The position numbers and the translations under genes are program-made. From an uncultured Collinsella sp. (GTDB lineage: Bacteria; Actinomycetota; Coriobacteriia; Coriobacteriales; Coriobacteriaceae), in contig UQMO01000024.1 of the NCBI GenBank assembly GCA_900542125.1, forward strand, positions 1-34,800: DNA of 34,800 nt, written 5' to 3'. Under the pieces are notes generated by a model, which worked only from the letters and a program-made list of their open reading frames with translations, ran no database searches and was not told where the DNA came from. Positions 25,047 to 32,922 of the stretch are shown here, one piece after another; the stretch's first letter is position 1, and each line of letters opens with the position of its first letter.

Positions 25047-25068
25047 GGTATACTAGTAGCGTTATACC
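25047..25068 (+). promoter_or_regulatory. Dyad between tetR-like gene and lemA, over a -10 box
   Basis: GGTATA (25047-25052) and TATACC (25063-25068) form an inverted repeat with a 10-base spacer. The first half overlaps TATACT (25049-25054), a good -10 box for lemA. A dyad of this size beside a TetR gene is a reasonable operator candidate. This is inference; no -35 of quality is seen. Confidence 0.4.
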
Positions 25069-25115
25069 AACGGCAGCTGGCGCATGCCGCCGCGGCCATT
25101 CGAAACGGAGACATC

Positions 25116-25667
25116 ATGATTACCGTCATCATCGGCATCGTTGTTGTCATTGTGATTGTCTGCGCCATCGCCGGCATCTACAACAACATGGTCACCAAGC
25201 GTAACCGCATCGATAACGCCTGGCAGAACATCGATACGCAGCTGCAGCGCCGCAACGACCTGATCCCCAACCTGGTCGAGACCGTCAAGGGCTACGCCAA
25301 GCACGAGCAGGAGACGCTCTCCGCCGTGATCAGCGCGCGTAACACCGCCGTCAAGGCCACCACGCCCGAGGCCAAGATGGAAGCCGACAACGTGCTGACC
25401 GGTGCGCTGCGCCAGCTCTTCGCCGTGGCCGAGGCCTATCCCGATCTTAAGGCAAACACCAACTTTACGCAGCTGCAGGCATCGCTCGAGGATACCGAGA
25501 ACAAGATTAGCTATGCACGCCAGAGCTACAACGACTGCGTGCTCAGCTACAACAACGCCATTCAGACGTTCCCGGCTGTCATCTTTGCCGGCATCTTCCA
25601 GTTTAAGGAGCGCCAGGGCTTCGAGGCCGCCGAAGCAGCCCGCCAGGCCCCGACCGTCAAGTTCTAG
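25116..25667 (+). CDS. lemA: LemA family protein
   Basis: This 183-residue membrane-tethered helical protein has an N-terminal transmembrane helix (MITVIIGIVVVIVIVCAIAG), then the family core RNRIDNAWQNIDTQLQRRND, LIPNLVETVKGYAKHE and SYNDCVLSYNNAIQTFP. It ends in the hallmark FEAAEAARQAPTVKF. The length is normal for the family. The exact role is not settled; members are linked to envelope stress and often sit beside HtpX or TPM-domain genes, neither of which is present here. The start is ATG 25116, with ACGGAG six bases upstream. The gene stands alone and ends in a strong terminator. Confidence 0.95.
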   Translation: MITVIIGIVVVIVIVCAIAGIYNNMVTKRNRIDNAWQNIDTQLQRRNDLIPNLVETVKGYAKHEQETLSAVISARNTAVKATTPEAKMEADNVLTGALRQLFAVAEAYPDLKANTNFTQLQASLEDTENKISYARQSYNDCVLSYNNAIQTFPAVIFAGIFQFKERQGFEAAEAARQAPTVKF

Positions 25668-25703
25668 TAGTTTGACAGCGCATCCTTAATCGGCCAAATG
25701 TAT

Positions 25704-25749
25704 AAACCGCCCCGTCGAATGCATACCTCGACGGGGCGGTTTCCTTTTT
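25704..25749 (+). terminator. Terminator of lemA
   Basis: A perfect 15-bp stem AAACCGCCCCGTCGA (25704-25718) with TCGACGGGGCGGTTT (25728-25742) closes a 9-base loop, followed by CCTTTTT. This is a textbook intrinsic terminator. Confidence 0.95.
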
Positions 25750-26015
25750 CGCGAAGGTCCCCCTCTAAGCGCCGTGCATTTTCAGGAGTATTCAACATAA
25801 CCAAGAGCTTCGGGCGCCACGATAAATGCCAAAGACCGCGAATATCCCTGCAAATCAAACGCTGCCAGCCCATAACCCCGCCCATCATTCGTAGAAAACA
25901 TCGAGAAATCCCGATTTTTTGCCCGAGGTCGGTATGCAGGGGCCTTCGATTGCAGAATACTCGCAAAAATGCACGTCGCCACCCCCCCACATGGCGCGAA
26001 CCAAAACAAAAGCGC
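25750..26015. other. Intergenic stretch with no supported gene
   Basis: This region between the convergent lemA and ilvE genes has open frames on both strands of about 100 codons, but none has a ribosome site, a known domain or GC-rich codon bias like its neighbours. AT content is higher than in the flanking genes. It holds one C-run (seven C, about 25982-25988). It could be decayed coding DNA or a genus-specific repeat, which I cannot settle from one copy. Confidence 0.5.
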
Positions 26016-26017
26016 GG

Positions 26018-26116
26018 CCTTCCTTTCCGGCGCACTCCGCAGGACGAAAGAACCCCCGCCGCACGTAGTGCGCAGCGGGGGTTCTTTCATGTCCGAGGAC
26101 GCACCGGAAAGGAAGG
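26018..26116 (-). terminator. Terminator of ilvE inside a larger inverted repeat
   Basis: The inner hairpin AAAGAACCCCCGC (26047-26059) with GCGGGGGTTCTTT (26075-26087), extended by CGCAC/GTGCG, is a clear terminator about 60 bases after the ilvE stop, with TTTC on the minus strand side. Around it CCTTCCTTTCCGG (26018-26030) pairs exactly with CCGGAAAGGAAGG (26104-26116), which makes a nested two-level palindrome. Confidence 0.85.
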
Positions 26117-26145
26117 TCGCCCTCGGGCCGGACAGCTAAGACAGC

Positions 26146-27198
26146 TTACGCGACGGTGTAAACCCAGTTGTGCTTGTCCTCGACAGCACCGGACTGGATA
26201 CCAGTCAGGGTCTCGCGAAGCTTCTTCATCACGGGACCGATCTCGGTGTAGCCAGCCGGGAAGGTCACGGTCTCGTCGGCGCCATAGACCTTGTTGTCAA
26301 TCTCGCCCACCGGGGAGATGACGGCAGCGGTGCCGCACAGGCCGCACTCCACAAAGGTGCCGGCCTTGACCTCGGCCCACTCGACGGGGCGCTGATCGAC
26401 GGTCATACCCAGGTCCTGAGCGACCTGAACGAGCGAACGACGGGTGATGGAGGGCAGGATGGAGTCGGTGTGCGACTGCGGAACGACGAGCGTGCCATCC
26501 TCTTTCACGAACAGGACGTTGGCGCCACCGGTCTCCTCGACATAGGTGCGGGACTCGGAGTCGAGATACAGGTTCTCGGCATAGCCCTCGCGATGGGCCT
26601 CCATCGTGGGCTTGAGGGACATGGCGTAGTTCAGGCCGGCCTTGATATTGCCGGTGCCGTGCGGTGCGGCGCGGTCATACTCGGAAACGCGCAGCTTAAC
26701 GGGCTTGAGGCCACCCTTAAAGTACGGACCGACCGGGGTCACGAGAATACGGAACGTGTACTCAGGAGCGGGAGCCACGCCGATCACGTCACCGGAGCCG
26801 ATCATAAACGGACGCACGTACAGGGTCGCACCGGAACCGAAGGGCGGAACCCAGGCGGCGTTGGCAGAAACGACCTGCTTGACGGCCTCAACGAACTTGT
26901 CCTTGGGGAACGGGGGCATCTCGAGGCGCTGCGCAGAGTTGTACATGCGCTCGGCGTTCATGTCGGGACGGAAGCAGACGATGCTGCCGTCCTCGGCGGT
27001 GTAGGCCTTCAGGCCCTCAAAGACCTCCTGGCAGTAATGGAAGATGCCGCCGCACTCGGAGACATGCAGGGTGTGGTCGGTGGTCAGGCCGCCCTCGTCC
27101 CACTCGCCATCCTTCCAATGAGCCTCGTAGCTGTAATCGGTCTTCATGTAGCCAAAGCCGAGGCTACCCCAATCGATATCCTTCTTCTCGACAGTCAT
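26146..27198 (-). CDS. ilvE: Branched-chain amino acid aminotransferase
   Basis: This 350-residue fold-type IV PLP enzyme moves the amino group between glutamate and the keto acids of Leu, Ile and Val. The PLP lysine is K186 in HGTGNIKAGLNYAMS. Other hallmarks are QEVFEGLKAY, FRPDMNAERM, LYVRPFMIGSGDVIGV, YVEETGGANVLFV and ECGLCGTAAVISPVG. The length and motifs fit the eukaryote-like/BCAT type (about 350-360 residues). I start at ATG 27198 (MTVEKKDIDW), preceded by AAGGAGCG. A 50-codon upstream extension is GC-rich leader, not protein. It is a single-gene unit with a long leader of about 150 bases in which I see no T-box or leader-peptide signature. Confidence 0.97.
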   Translation of the reverse strand: MTVEKKDIDWGSLGFGYMKTDYSYEAHWKDGEWDEGGLTTDHTLHVSECGGIFHYCQEVFEGLKAYTAEDGSIVCFRPDMNAERMYNSAQRLEMPPFPKDKFVEAVKQVVSANAAWVPPFGSGATLYVRPFMIGSGDVIGVAPAPEYTFRILVTPVGPYFKGGLKPVKLRVSEYDRAAPHGTGNIKAGLNYAMSLKPTMEAHREGYAENLYLDSESRTYVEETGGANVLFVKEDGTLVVPQSHTDSILPSITRRSLVQVAQDLGMTVDQRPVEWAEVKAGTFVECGLCGTAAVISPVGEIDNKVYGADETVTFPAGYTEIGPVMKKLRETLTGIQSGAVEDKHNWVYTVA

Positions 27199-27351
27199 AT
27201 GTCGCTCCTTACATACACAGTTGCAAACTCGCGAACCCGCACGCAAGGACCGAGGCCGGCCGCGTCGCAACGTCGCACGCCCGGAGCGTAAAGCCGGACG
27301 GGACACGCAAACAGCATCAAAGCCGATGGCACGTCGATTCGCATGCACGAG

Positions 27352-27380
27352 ATTGTACTCCGCACGCGCGTCGGATAAAA
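27352..27380 (-). promoter_or_regulatory. Possible promoter of ilvE
   Basis: On the minus strand TACAAT (27357-27352) is a good -10 box, but the hexamer 17 bases upstream is TTTTAT, a poor -35. An AT-rich tract lies further upstream (27375-27420) and may help. Confidence 0.3.
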
Positions 27381-27427
27381 CGTTTTTCTTTAACTAAGTA
27401 AAGTATTTTCATTTGCCTTCAACACAA

Positions 27428-27459
27428 AAGGCCCGCCATCGAATCCGATGACGGGCCTT
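27428..27459 (-). terminator. Terminator of the DedA-family gene
   Basis: AAGGCCCG (27428-27435) pairs with CGGGCCTT (27452-27459), with inner ATCG/CGAT pairs, and TTTTGTG follows on the minus strand. It lies about 30 bases after the stop codon. Confidence 0.85.
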
Positions 27460-27487
27460 GGAATTAACGTCCGAAAACAAGCTCGGA

Positions 27488-28135
27488 CTAGGCGTTCTTT
27501 TTGCCCAGCTTTGCCTTAACCAGGCCGACCACGGTCGGGATGATCGACACGGCGACGATGCCGATAATCAGCAGCTCAAAGTGCTCCTGCACAAACGGAA
27601 TGCCACCAAAGAAGTAACCCAGCAGCGTAAAGACCGTCGACCAGGTAATGCCACCCAGCACGTTAAAGATGACAAAGTTGCGCCAGTGCATGCCGCCCAT
27701 GCCGGCGATAAAAGGCACAAAGGTGCGGATGAACGGGAAGAAGCGACCGAGGAAGATGGCCAGATGGCCCCACTTATCCAGGAAATCCTCGGACTTTTTG
27801 ATGCGCTCGGGCGTCATGGCCTTGACCTTGCCCGAAGCGATGATCTTTTTGCCAAAGAAGTGACCGATCATAAAGTTGCACTGGTCACCCAGGATGGCAG
27901 CAGCCCATGCGACGACCAGCAGTGCCACGATGTTAAAACCACCGTTGTGGGCAAAGAAGCCCGAAGCAAACAGCAGTGAATCGCCAGGAAGGAACGGGAA
28001 GAACACCACGCCTGTCTCAATGAAGATAATCAGGAACACGCAGCCGTAGGCCATAAGCGGACCGGCGGCGATCCAGCTGGCAATCGCGGTGCGCGGGTCT
28101 TTGAGCAGCTCGGCGATAAAATTGATGAAACCCAT
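27488..28135 (-). CDS. DedA-family membrane protein (SNARE-associated/VTT domain)
   Basis: This 215-residue polytopic membrane protein has the DedA signatures: ETGVVFFPFLPGDSLLFASG near residue 40, ILGDQCNFMIGHFFGKK in the middle, and FFPFIRTFVPFIAGMGGM near 135, which contains the conserved Arg. The re-entrant E-x(n)-PGD and R-x-x-x-P motifs are intact. Family members move polyprenyl-phosphate or phospholipid between membrane leaflets, or support envelope homeostasis. Which of these applies here is unknown. The start is ATG 28135 (MGFINFIAELL), with GAGAGG about ten bases upstream. The longer open frame to 28219 lacks a ribosome site. The gene lies divergent from cysE. Confidence 0.93.
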   Translation of the reverse strand: MGFINFIAELLKDPRTAIASWIAAGPLMAYGCVFLIIFIETGVVFFPFLPGDSLLFASGFFAHNGGFNIVALLVVAWAAAILGDQCNFMIGHFFGKKIIASGKVKAMTPERIKKSEDFLDKWGHLAIFLGRFFPFIRTFVPFIAGMGGMHWRNFVIFNVLGGITWSTVFTLLGYFFGGIPFVQEHFELLIIGIVAVSIIPTVVGLVKAKLGKKNA

Positions 28136-28311
28136 GAAGTAGAACCTCTCAGTTGTGGGCGCGGATACGTCCAAGTTGACCAGTATACGGTTGCGGTGCC
28201 CCCTCGTGCGCAACCCCACAAAAGCATGACTCCATTACCAGCAAGTTTGCATAACTGACATCTGTAGCGCAATGGCGCCAAGATTGTCCTTCCTAATCCC
28301 TAGCAAATCGC

Positions 28312-28317
28312 TATACT
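28312..28317 (+). promoter_or_regulatory. -10 box of cysE
   Basis: TATACT stands about 40 bases before the cysE start. The -35 is unclear: TTCCTA at a 16-base spacing is the best fit and it is weak. No cysteine-dependent riboswitch is evident. Confidence 0.4.
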
Positions 28318-28358
28318 TTATTGAATCGCATTGCCATGGCGCTAAGGGAGGGCGGCCG

Positions 28359-29063
28359 GTGAGCTTTATCAATACCATTCGCGAGGATATCAAGACCGTC
28401 CAGGCGCAAGACCCCGCTGCACAAAACGGTCTGGTCATCTTCCTTTCCTATCCTGGCCTGCACGCCAAGTGGAACCACGTGCCCGAGCACTGGCTCTGGG
28501 AGCACGGTCATCGCTCGCTCGCCCGCGTGCTCTCGCAAATCACCCGCCACATCACCGGCGTCGAGATTCATCCCGCGGCACAGATCGGCAAGCATTTCTT
28601 TATCGACCATGCCATGGGCGTCGTCATCGGCGAGACCACCATCGTGGGCGACAACTGCGTGCTCTACCAGGGCGTCACGCTCGGCGGCACCGGCAACGAG
28701 ACCGGCAAGCGCCACCCCACCCTGGGCAACAACGTCACCGTGGGCACGGGCGCCAAGGTGCTCGGCAACATCCGCATCGGCAACAACGTCAAGATCGGCG
28801 GCAACTCGGTTGTCGTCAAGGACGTGCCCGACAACTGCACCGTCGTGGGCGTGCCGGGACGCATCATCAAGCGCAACGGCTGCCGCGTGTTCGAGGAGAG
28901 CTTCGATGCCAAGCAGCATCGCGAGTACATGCCCGACGATGCCGCCGAGCAGAGCGCCCTCAACCGCCAAGGCATCACCGAGAACGCCCGCCGCGTCAAA
29001 GAACTCGAGCGAGAGGTGGCCGAGCTCAAAGCCCTCGTCGCAAAGCTCGTGGACGAACGCTAG
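28359..29063 (+). CDS. cysE: Serine O-acetyltransferase
   Basis: This 234-residue left-handed beta-helix enzyme makes O-acetylserine from serine and acetyl-CoA, the first step of cysteine synthesis. The hexapeptide-repeat part spans about 68-165: VEIHPAAQIGKHFFIDHAMG, GVVIGETTIVGDNCVLYQGV, TLGGTG and the loop KRHPTLGNNV. Catalytic residues are likely D83/H84 and H119. A C-terminal helical tail of about 40 residues (RRVKELEREVAELKALV) looks like a coiled coil and replaces the usual short tail that docks CysK. The start is GTG 28359 (MSFINTIRED), with GGGAGGG before it. An ATG frame at 28272 has no family-like sequence. The gene is alone, with no cysK beside it. Confidence 0.96.
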   Translation: MSFINTIREDIKTVQAQDPAAQNGLVIFLSYPGLHAKWNHVPEHWLWEHGHRSLARVLSQITRHITGVEIHPAAQIGKHFFIDHAMGVVIGETTIVGDNCVLYQGVTLGGTGNETGKRHPTLGNNVTVGTGAKVLGNIRIGNNVKIGGNSVVVKDVPDNCTVVGVPGRIIKRNGCRVFEESFDAKQHREYMPDDAAEQSALNRQGITENARRVKELEREVAELKALVAKLVDER

Positions 29064-29100
29064 GAACGCAAGCGGCACAAAACGACATCGGCATCAACGT

Positions 29101-29144
29101 AAGAAGGCGCGCCAGGGAATCAATCCCCCAGCGCGCCTTCTTTT
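29101..29144 (+). terminator. cysE: Terminator of cysE
   Basis: AAGAAGGCGCGC (29101-29112) pairs perfectly with GCGCGCCTTCTT (29131-29142) and TTTT follows. The symmetric arms might also stop transcripts from the convergent ABC exporter operon. Confidence 0.9.
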
Positions 29145-29146
29145 CG

Positions 29147-29178
29147 ATGTGACATGTGGGACTGCCCCTTTGTCACAT
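29147..29178. other. Dyad overlapping the end of the second ABC exporter gene
   Basis: ATGTGACA (29147-29154) and TGTCACAT (29171-29178) form an 8-bp inverted repeat around GTGGGACTGCCCC. The right arm reaches into the stop codon of the minus-strand ABC gene. It probably acts with the neighbouring cysE hairpin at the convergent junction. Confidence 0.6.
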
Positions 29179-31184
29179 TATGCGAACTGGCTCAGATAGA
29201 GGTCGGCGTAGGCACCCTCGGCAGCCAGCAGCTCCTTATGCGTGCCCTGCTCGATAATGTTGCCGTGATCCATGACCAAGATCAGGTCGGCATCCACAAT
29301 CGTCGACAGGCGGTGCGCGATCACAAAACTCGTACGCCCGCGCATGAGCGCGTCCATGGCACGACCGATGGCAAGCTCGGTACGCGTATCCACGCTTGAG
29401 GTCGCCTCGTCCAGGATGAGAATCGCCGGGTTGTTGAGCAGCACGCGTGCGATGGTCAGCAGCTGACGCTGGCCCTGGCTGATGCTCTCGGCATCGTTGG
29501 CCACCCGCGTGTCATAACCCTGCGGCATGGTGCGCACAAAGAAGTCGACCTGCGCGGCACGAGCGGCCGCGACAATCTCCTCGCGCGTCGCCTCGGGGCA
29601 GCCGTAGGCGATGTTTTCGGCAATCGTGCCATCGAACAGCCAGGCGTCCTGCAGCACCATGCCAAACTGCTGACGTAGCTCGCCGCGATCCATGCGGCTC
29701 GTATCCACGCCGTCGAGCGTAATGCGGCCACCGTCAATCTCGTAAAAGCGCATGAGCAGGTTGATGAGCGTCGTCTTGCCTGCGCCCGTGGTTCCCACCA
29801 CGGCAATCTTCTGGCCCGGCTCGGCGGTAAACGACACGTCGCGCATAAGCGGCTTGTCGGGCGAATAACCAAAGCGCACATGCTCAAAGGAGACGCGGCC
29901 CTCCACGCGACCCGGCAGCTTGGCGGCCTTGTCCGGCAGCGGATCGGCCTCCATCTCGGGCTCATCGAGCAGGTCGAACACGCGCTCCGCGCTCGCCAGC
30001 GCGCTCTGCAGCGAGTTGAAGGTAAACGACAACTGCGTCATGGGCTCGGACGCCTCGTAGATAAACTGGAAGAACGCCTGGAACACGCCGACGGTCATGT
30101 GACCGGCAACCAGCATGCTGCAGCCCACAAGCGCAATAACGATCTGCGCCAAACGGCCGATAAAGCGCACCGCGGGGCCGACAGCATTGATCATAAAGTC
30201 GGCCTTGGTGCTCACACGAGCCAGTTCCTTCGAAGCCTCGTGCACCTCAGCGGAGCTCTGACGTTCGCGGTTAAACGCGCGGATCACCAGACGGCCCGAA
30301 TAGCCTTCCTCGACCGCACTCGTAATCTTGGACACCCACTCCTGGCGCTCGCCCGTCACATCGTGTGTGCGGCGCGAGACGACCTTCGTCACCAGCAGCG
30401 ACAGTGCCGTAAAGAACAGAAAGACGAGCGTAAGCTGCACGCTGAACACGAACATCACGCTCACAGCACCAACAACCGTGCCGATCGACACGAGCAGCTG
30501 CAGCAATCCGCGCTGCATGCTCTCGGACATCTTGTCCAGGTCGTTGGTCGCGCGGCTGACGACCTCGCCGGGACGATGCGCGTCAAAATAGGCGAGCGGC
30601 AGACGGTTGAGCTTTTGCGCGATGCGGTTGCGCAGGCGCAGATTGAGGCGTTCGGCCACGCTCGACATCAAAAAGCTCTGGAGCGCGTAGAACGAGGCGG
30701 CGGCTGTCCAAATCATAAAGTAGACGAAGATGGTCTTGCCGCAGTTCTCCCAAGTGATGTTGAAGGTGGTTCCGTTGGCAAACGCCACCTGAATGTGGCC
30801 CCACAGCTCATCGATCACGCGGGCGCTATATGCCGGCGCAGCGGTGTTAAAGATGGCGTAGAACACAATGCTCGCGAACACGATATAGAAGCGCCAATGG
30901 TCGCCGGCAGCCTCGCTCCACAGGCGGCGCACCGTCGCCCAGGTGTCGCGGGGTTTCTCGTCCTCGTCCTCGTCGCCCACATCGCGCATACGCTCTGCCT
31001 CGGCGCGGGCGCGCTCGTCCTCGGCACGTTCGTTTTCCTCGTAGAGCGCTTGGCGGCGAGCCTCGCGCTCGGCTGCAGCCTTGGCGGCGTCATCCAGCTC
31101 GGTCGACGCGGCAGCCGTTTCCTCGACCAGTCCCGCGGCAGCGGCGTCATCAACGCCGCCCTGCTTCTTGAGCTCCTCGGTCAT
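29178..31184 (-). CDS. ABC exporter half-transporter with acidic N-terminal extension (canonical subunit)
   Basis: This 668-residue exporter half ends the MarR-ABC-ABC operon. Residues 1-80 form a charged, helical, Ala/Glu/Arg-rich cytoplasmic extension (EREARRQALYEENERAEDER, then DEDEDEK) not usual in this family. The membrane domain spans about 95-400 and the ATPase about 425-668: Walker A GTTGAGKT (464-471), signature ISQGQ (568-572), Walker B ILILDE with E593, and switch H624. The catalytic residues are canonical and the SQGQ signature serves the degenerate site of the partner. I start at ATG 31184, with GGGAGGTGA five bases upstream, one base after the partner's stop (TAGCATG). A GTG at 31193 overlaps the partner and is less likely. 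The substrate is unknown. Confidence 0.93.
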   Translation of the reverse strand: MTEELKKQGGVDDAAAAGLVEETAAASTELDDAAKAAAEREARRQALYEENERAEDERARAEAERMRDVGDEDEDEKPRDTWATVRRLWSEAAGDHWRFYIVFASIVFYAIFNTAAPAYSARVIDELWGHIQVAFANGTTFNITWENCGKTIFVYFMIWTAAASFYALQSFLMSSVAERLNLRLRNRIAQKLNRLPLAYFDAHRPGEVVSRATNDLDKMSESMQRGLLQLLVSIGTVVGAVSVMFVFSVQLTLVFLFFTALSLLVTKVVSRRTHDVTGERQEWVSKITSAVEEGYSGRLVIRAFNRERQSSAEVHEASKELARVSTKADFMINAVGPAVRFIGRLAQIVIALVGCSMLVAGHMTVGVFQAFFQFIYEASEPMTQLSFTFNSLQSALASAERVFDLLDEPEMEADPLPDKAAKLPGRVEGRVSFEHVRFGYSPDKPLMRDVSFTAEPGQKIAVVGTTGAGKTTLINLLMRFYEIDGGRITLDGVDTSRMDRGELRQQFGMVLQDAWLFDGTIAENIAYGCPEATREEIVAAARAAQVDFFVRTMPQGYDTRVANDAESISQGQRQLLTIARVLLNNPAILILDEATSSVDTRTELAIGRAMDALMRGRTSFVIAHRLSTIVDADLILVMDHGNIIEQGTHKELLAAEGAYADLYLSQFA

Positions 31185-31185
31185 G

Positions 31186-32922
31186 CTACTCACCTCCCTT
31201 CATTTGCGATTCCGCGATGGCGCGGTACACCTCGCAGGTTTCCATAAGTTCCTCGTGCGTGCCCAAGCCCACGACCTCGCCATCCTTGAGCACGACAATC
31301 TGGTCGGCGTGCAGAATCGTCGAGATGCGCTGCGCGATGATGAGCACCGCGGCGTCGCGCGTCTCGTCCTGCAGCGCATGGCGCAGGGCCGCATCGGTCT
31401 TAAAGTCCAGGGCCGAAAAACTGTCGTCGAAGATATACAGGTCGGCGCGCTTCATGAGCGCGCGAGCAATGGCCAGGCGCTGGCGCTGACCACCCGAGAA
31501 GTTCGTACCGCCCTGGGCAACCGGGGTATCGAGCCCCTGCGGTTGATCGAGCACAAAGGTGCTCTGGGCAACCTGCAGCGCATGAAGCATGTCCGCCTCG
31601 GTCGCGTCCTCGTTGCCAAAGCGCAGATTGCTCGCCACGGTGCCCGAGAACAGCCATGCCTTCTGCGGCACGTAGGCGATGCACCCGCGGATCTCGTCTT
31701 GCGAAAGCTCACACAGATCGACGCCGTCCAGACGAATGGCACCCCTCGTGGCATCGTGGAAGCGCAGCAGCAGCTTTGCCACCGTGGACTTGCCGGAGCC
31801 GGTCGAACCCACAATTGCCGTGGTCTGCCCGCGACGGCAGGCAAAGTTCAGGTCGCACAGCGTATCCTCGTCGGCATCGTCAAAGCGGAACGACATGTGG
31901 TCGAACACGGCAACGGCATCCGAATCGCCCTCGGAGGCAGACGCCCCGTCACCCAGCGTACGATCGCCGTCCACGATGCTCGGCTCAATTTCCAGCACCT
32001 GCTGCGCGCGGTTCAGGCACGCGGCGGCGCGCGGAAGCGTCAGCACCACCATCTGCGCCATCATCACAAAGAACAGGATCAGAAGCGCATACTCCAGTAC
32101 CGCCGAAATACTCGCGATCTGCATGGCATGGGCGCCCACGCGGTTGCCGCCGACCCACAGCACCGCCACCTCGGCGATGTTCATCAAAAAGAAGCTGGAG
32201 CTGTCGAGACCCACAAACAGGTGGTTGACCTTGATGGCGTTGGCCGCGTAATCGCTAAACACCTCGTCCAGGCGCTGCTCCTCGTGACGCTCCTTGTTAA
32301 ACGCTCGGATGACGCGCACGCCCACGATGTTCTCGCGCAGCACCACGTTCATGCGATCGATAAAGCTCTGCAAGCGCATAAAAATCGGTGCCGCATTGGC
32401 AACCGTAAAGACCGCCGCCACCAGCACGATCGCGACCACCACGCCCAAAAGCGTGCCCATGGCAGGGTCGATAAACCAGGCAAAGACGATGCCCGCCACG
32501 GCCAAAAACGGCACAGGCAGCACCAGCTGAATGGTCTGCAGAATCGCCTGCTGAATCACGTTGATGTCGTTGAGCGAGCGCGTGATCATCGAGCCCGTGC
32601 CAAAGCGCTCGAAGTCGCTAGCGCTCAGCTCGAGCGACTTGTCGTACACGGCATTGCGGATGTCGCAGGCCACGTTGGCCGCCAGGCGCGCCGAAAGATA
32701 GCAGCCCAGCACCGCGCCGCCGCTGGCCATGCCGGTCGCGATAAGCATGTAGAGACCGTTGCGCAAAATGTAGTCGACATCGCCCGTGGTGATACCGGTG
32801 TTGACCATGTTCGCCAACATCGTGGGTACCAGCAGTGTGCCAACGTTGTCGATTAGCAGCACCAACAACGTCACCGCGACAAGCCTGCGATACGGCTTCA
32901 TAAACCTCATTAAGAGTCGCAC
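31186..32922 (-). CDS. ABC exporter half-transporter (degenerate-site subunit)
   Basis: This 578-residue half-transporter pairs with the gene after it. The membrane domain is about 10-310 and the ATPase about 335-578: Walker A GSTGSGKS (372-379), signature FSGGQ (475-479), and Walker B IFDD with D500 in place of the catalytic Glu. In IIAQRIST, Q531 replaces the switch His. These are the same substitutions as in the other exporter pair in this window. The start is uncertain: GTG 32922 has AGGTGA nine bases upstream and overlaps the MarR gene by 13 bases. ATG 32910 overlaps the MarR stop as TAATG, and a further ATG stands at 32898. All keep the family core MKPYRRLV. Confidence 0.93.
   Translation of the reverse strand: MRLLMRFMKPYRRLVAVTLLVLLIDNVGTLLVPTMLANMVNTGITTGDVDYILRNGLYMLIATGMASGGAVLGCYLSARLAANVACDIRNAVYDKSLELSASDFERFGTGSMITRSLNDINVIQQAILQTIQLVLPVPFLAVAGIVFAWFIDPAMGTLLGVVVAIVLVAAVFTVANAAPIFMRLQSFIDRMNVVLRENIVGVRVIRAFNKERHEEQRLDEVFSDYAANAIKVNHLFVGLDSSSFFLMNIAEVAVLWVGGNRVGAHAMQIASISAVLEYALLILFFVMMAQMVVLTLPRAAACLNRAQQVLEIEPSIVDGDRTLGDGASASEGDSDAVAVFDHMSFRFDDADEDTLCDLNFACRRGQTTAIVGSTGSGKSTVAKLLLRFHDATRGAIRLDGVDLCELSQDEIRGCIAYVPQKAWLFSGTVASNLRFGNEDATEADMLHALQVAQSTFVLDQPQGLDTPVAQGGTNFSGGQRQRLAIARALMKRADLYIFDDSFSALDFKTDAALRHALQDETRDAAVLIIAQRISTILHADQIVVLKDGEVVGLGTHEELMETCEVYRAIAESQMKGGE

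Noticed and set aside
24917..25177. N-terminal extension of the TetR protein
   Set aside because: The extra 87 residues are Met/Thr/Ala-rich, antisense to the lemA start and promoter, and not found in the family pattern.
25664..26090. Minus-strand frames of 102 and 123 codons and a plus-strand frame of 207 codons
   Set aside because: They cross terminator hairpins of lemA and ilvE, overlap each other, and show no ribosome site or domain.
27199..27348. T-box or leader-peptide attenuator before ilvE
   Set aside because: The leader has no T-box core, no run of Leu, Ile or Val codons after a start, and no antiterminator/terminator pair that I can see.
29880..32856. Plus-strand open frames of 455 and 591 codons
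   Set aside because: They are antisense to the second exporter pair and have the same shadow composition.
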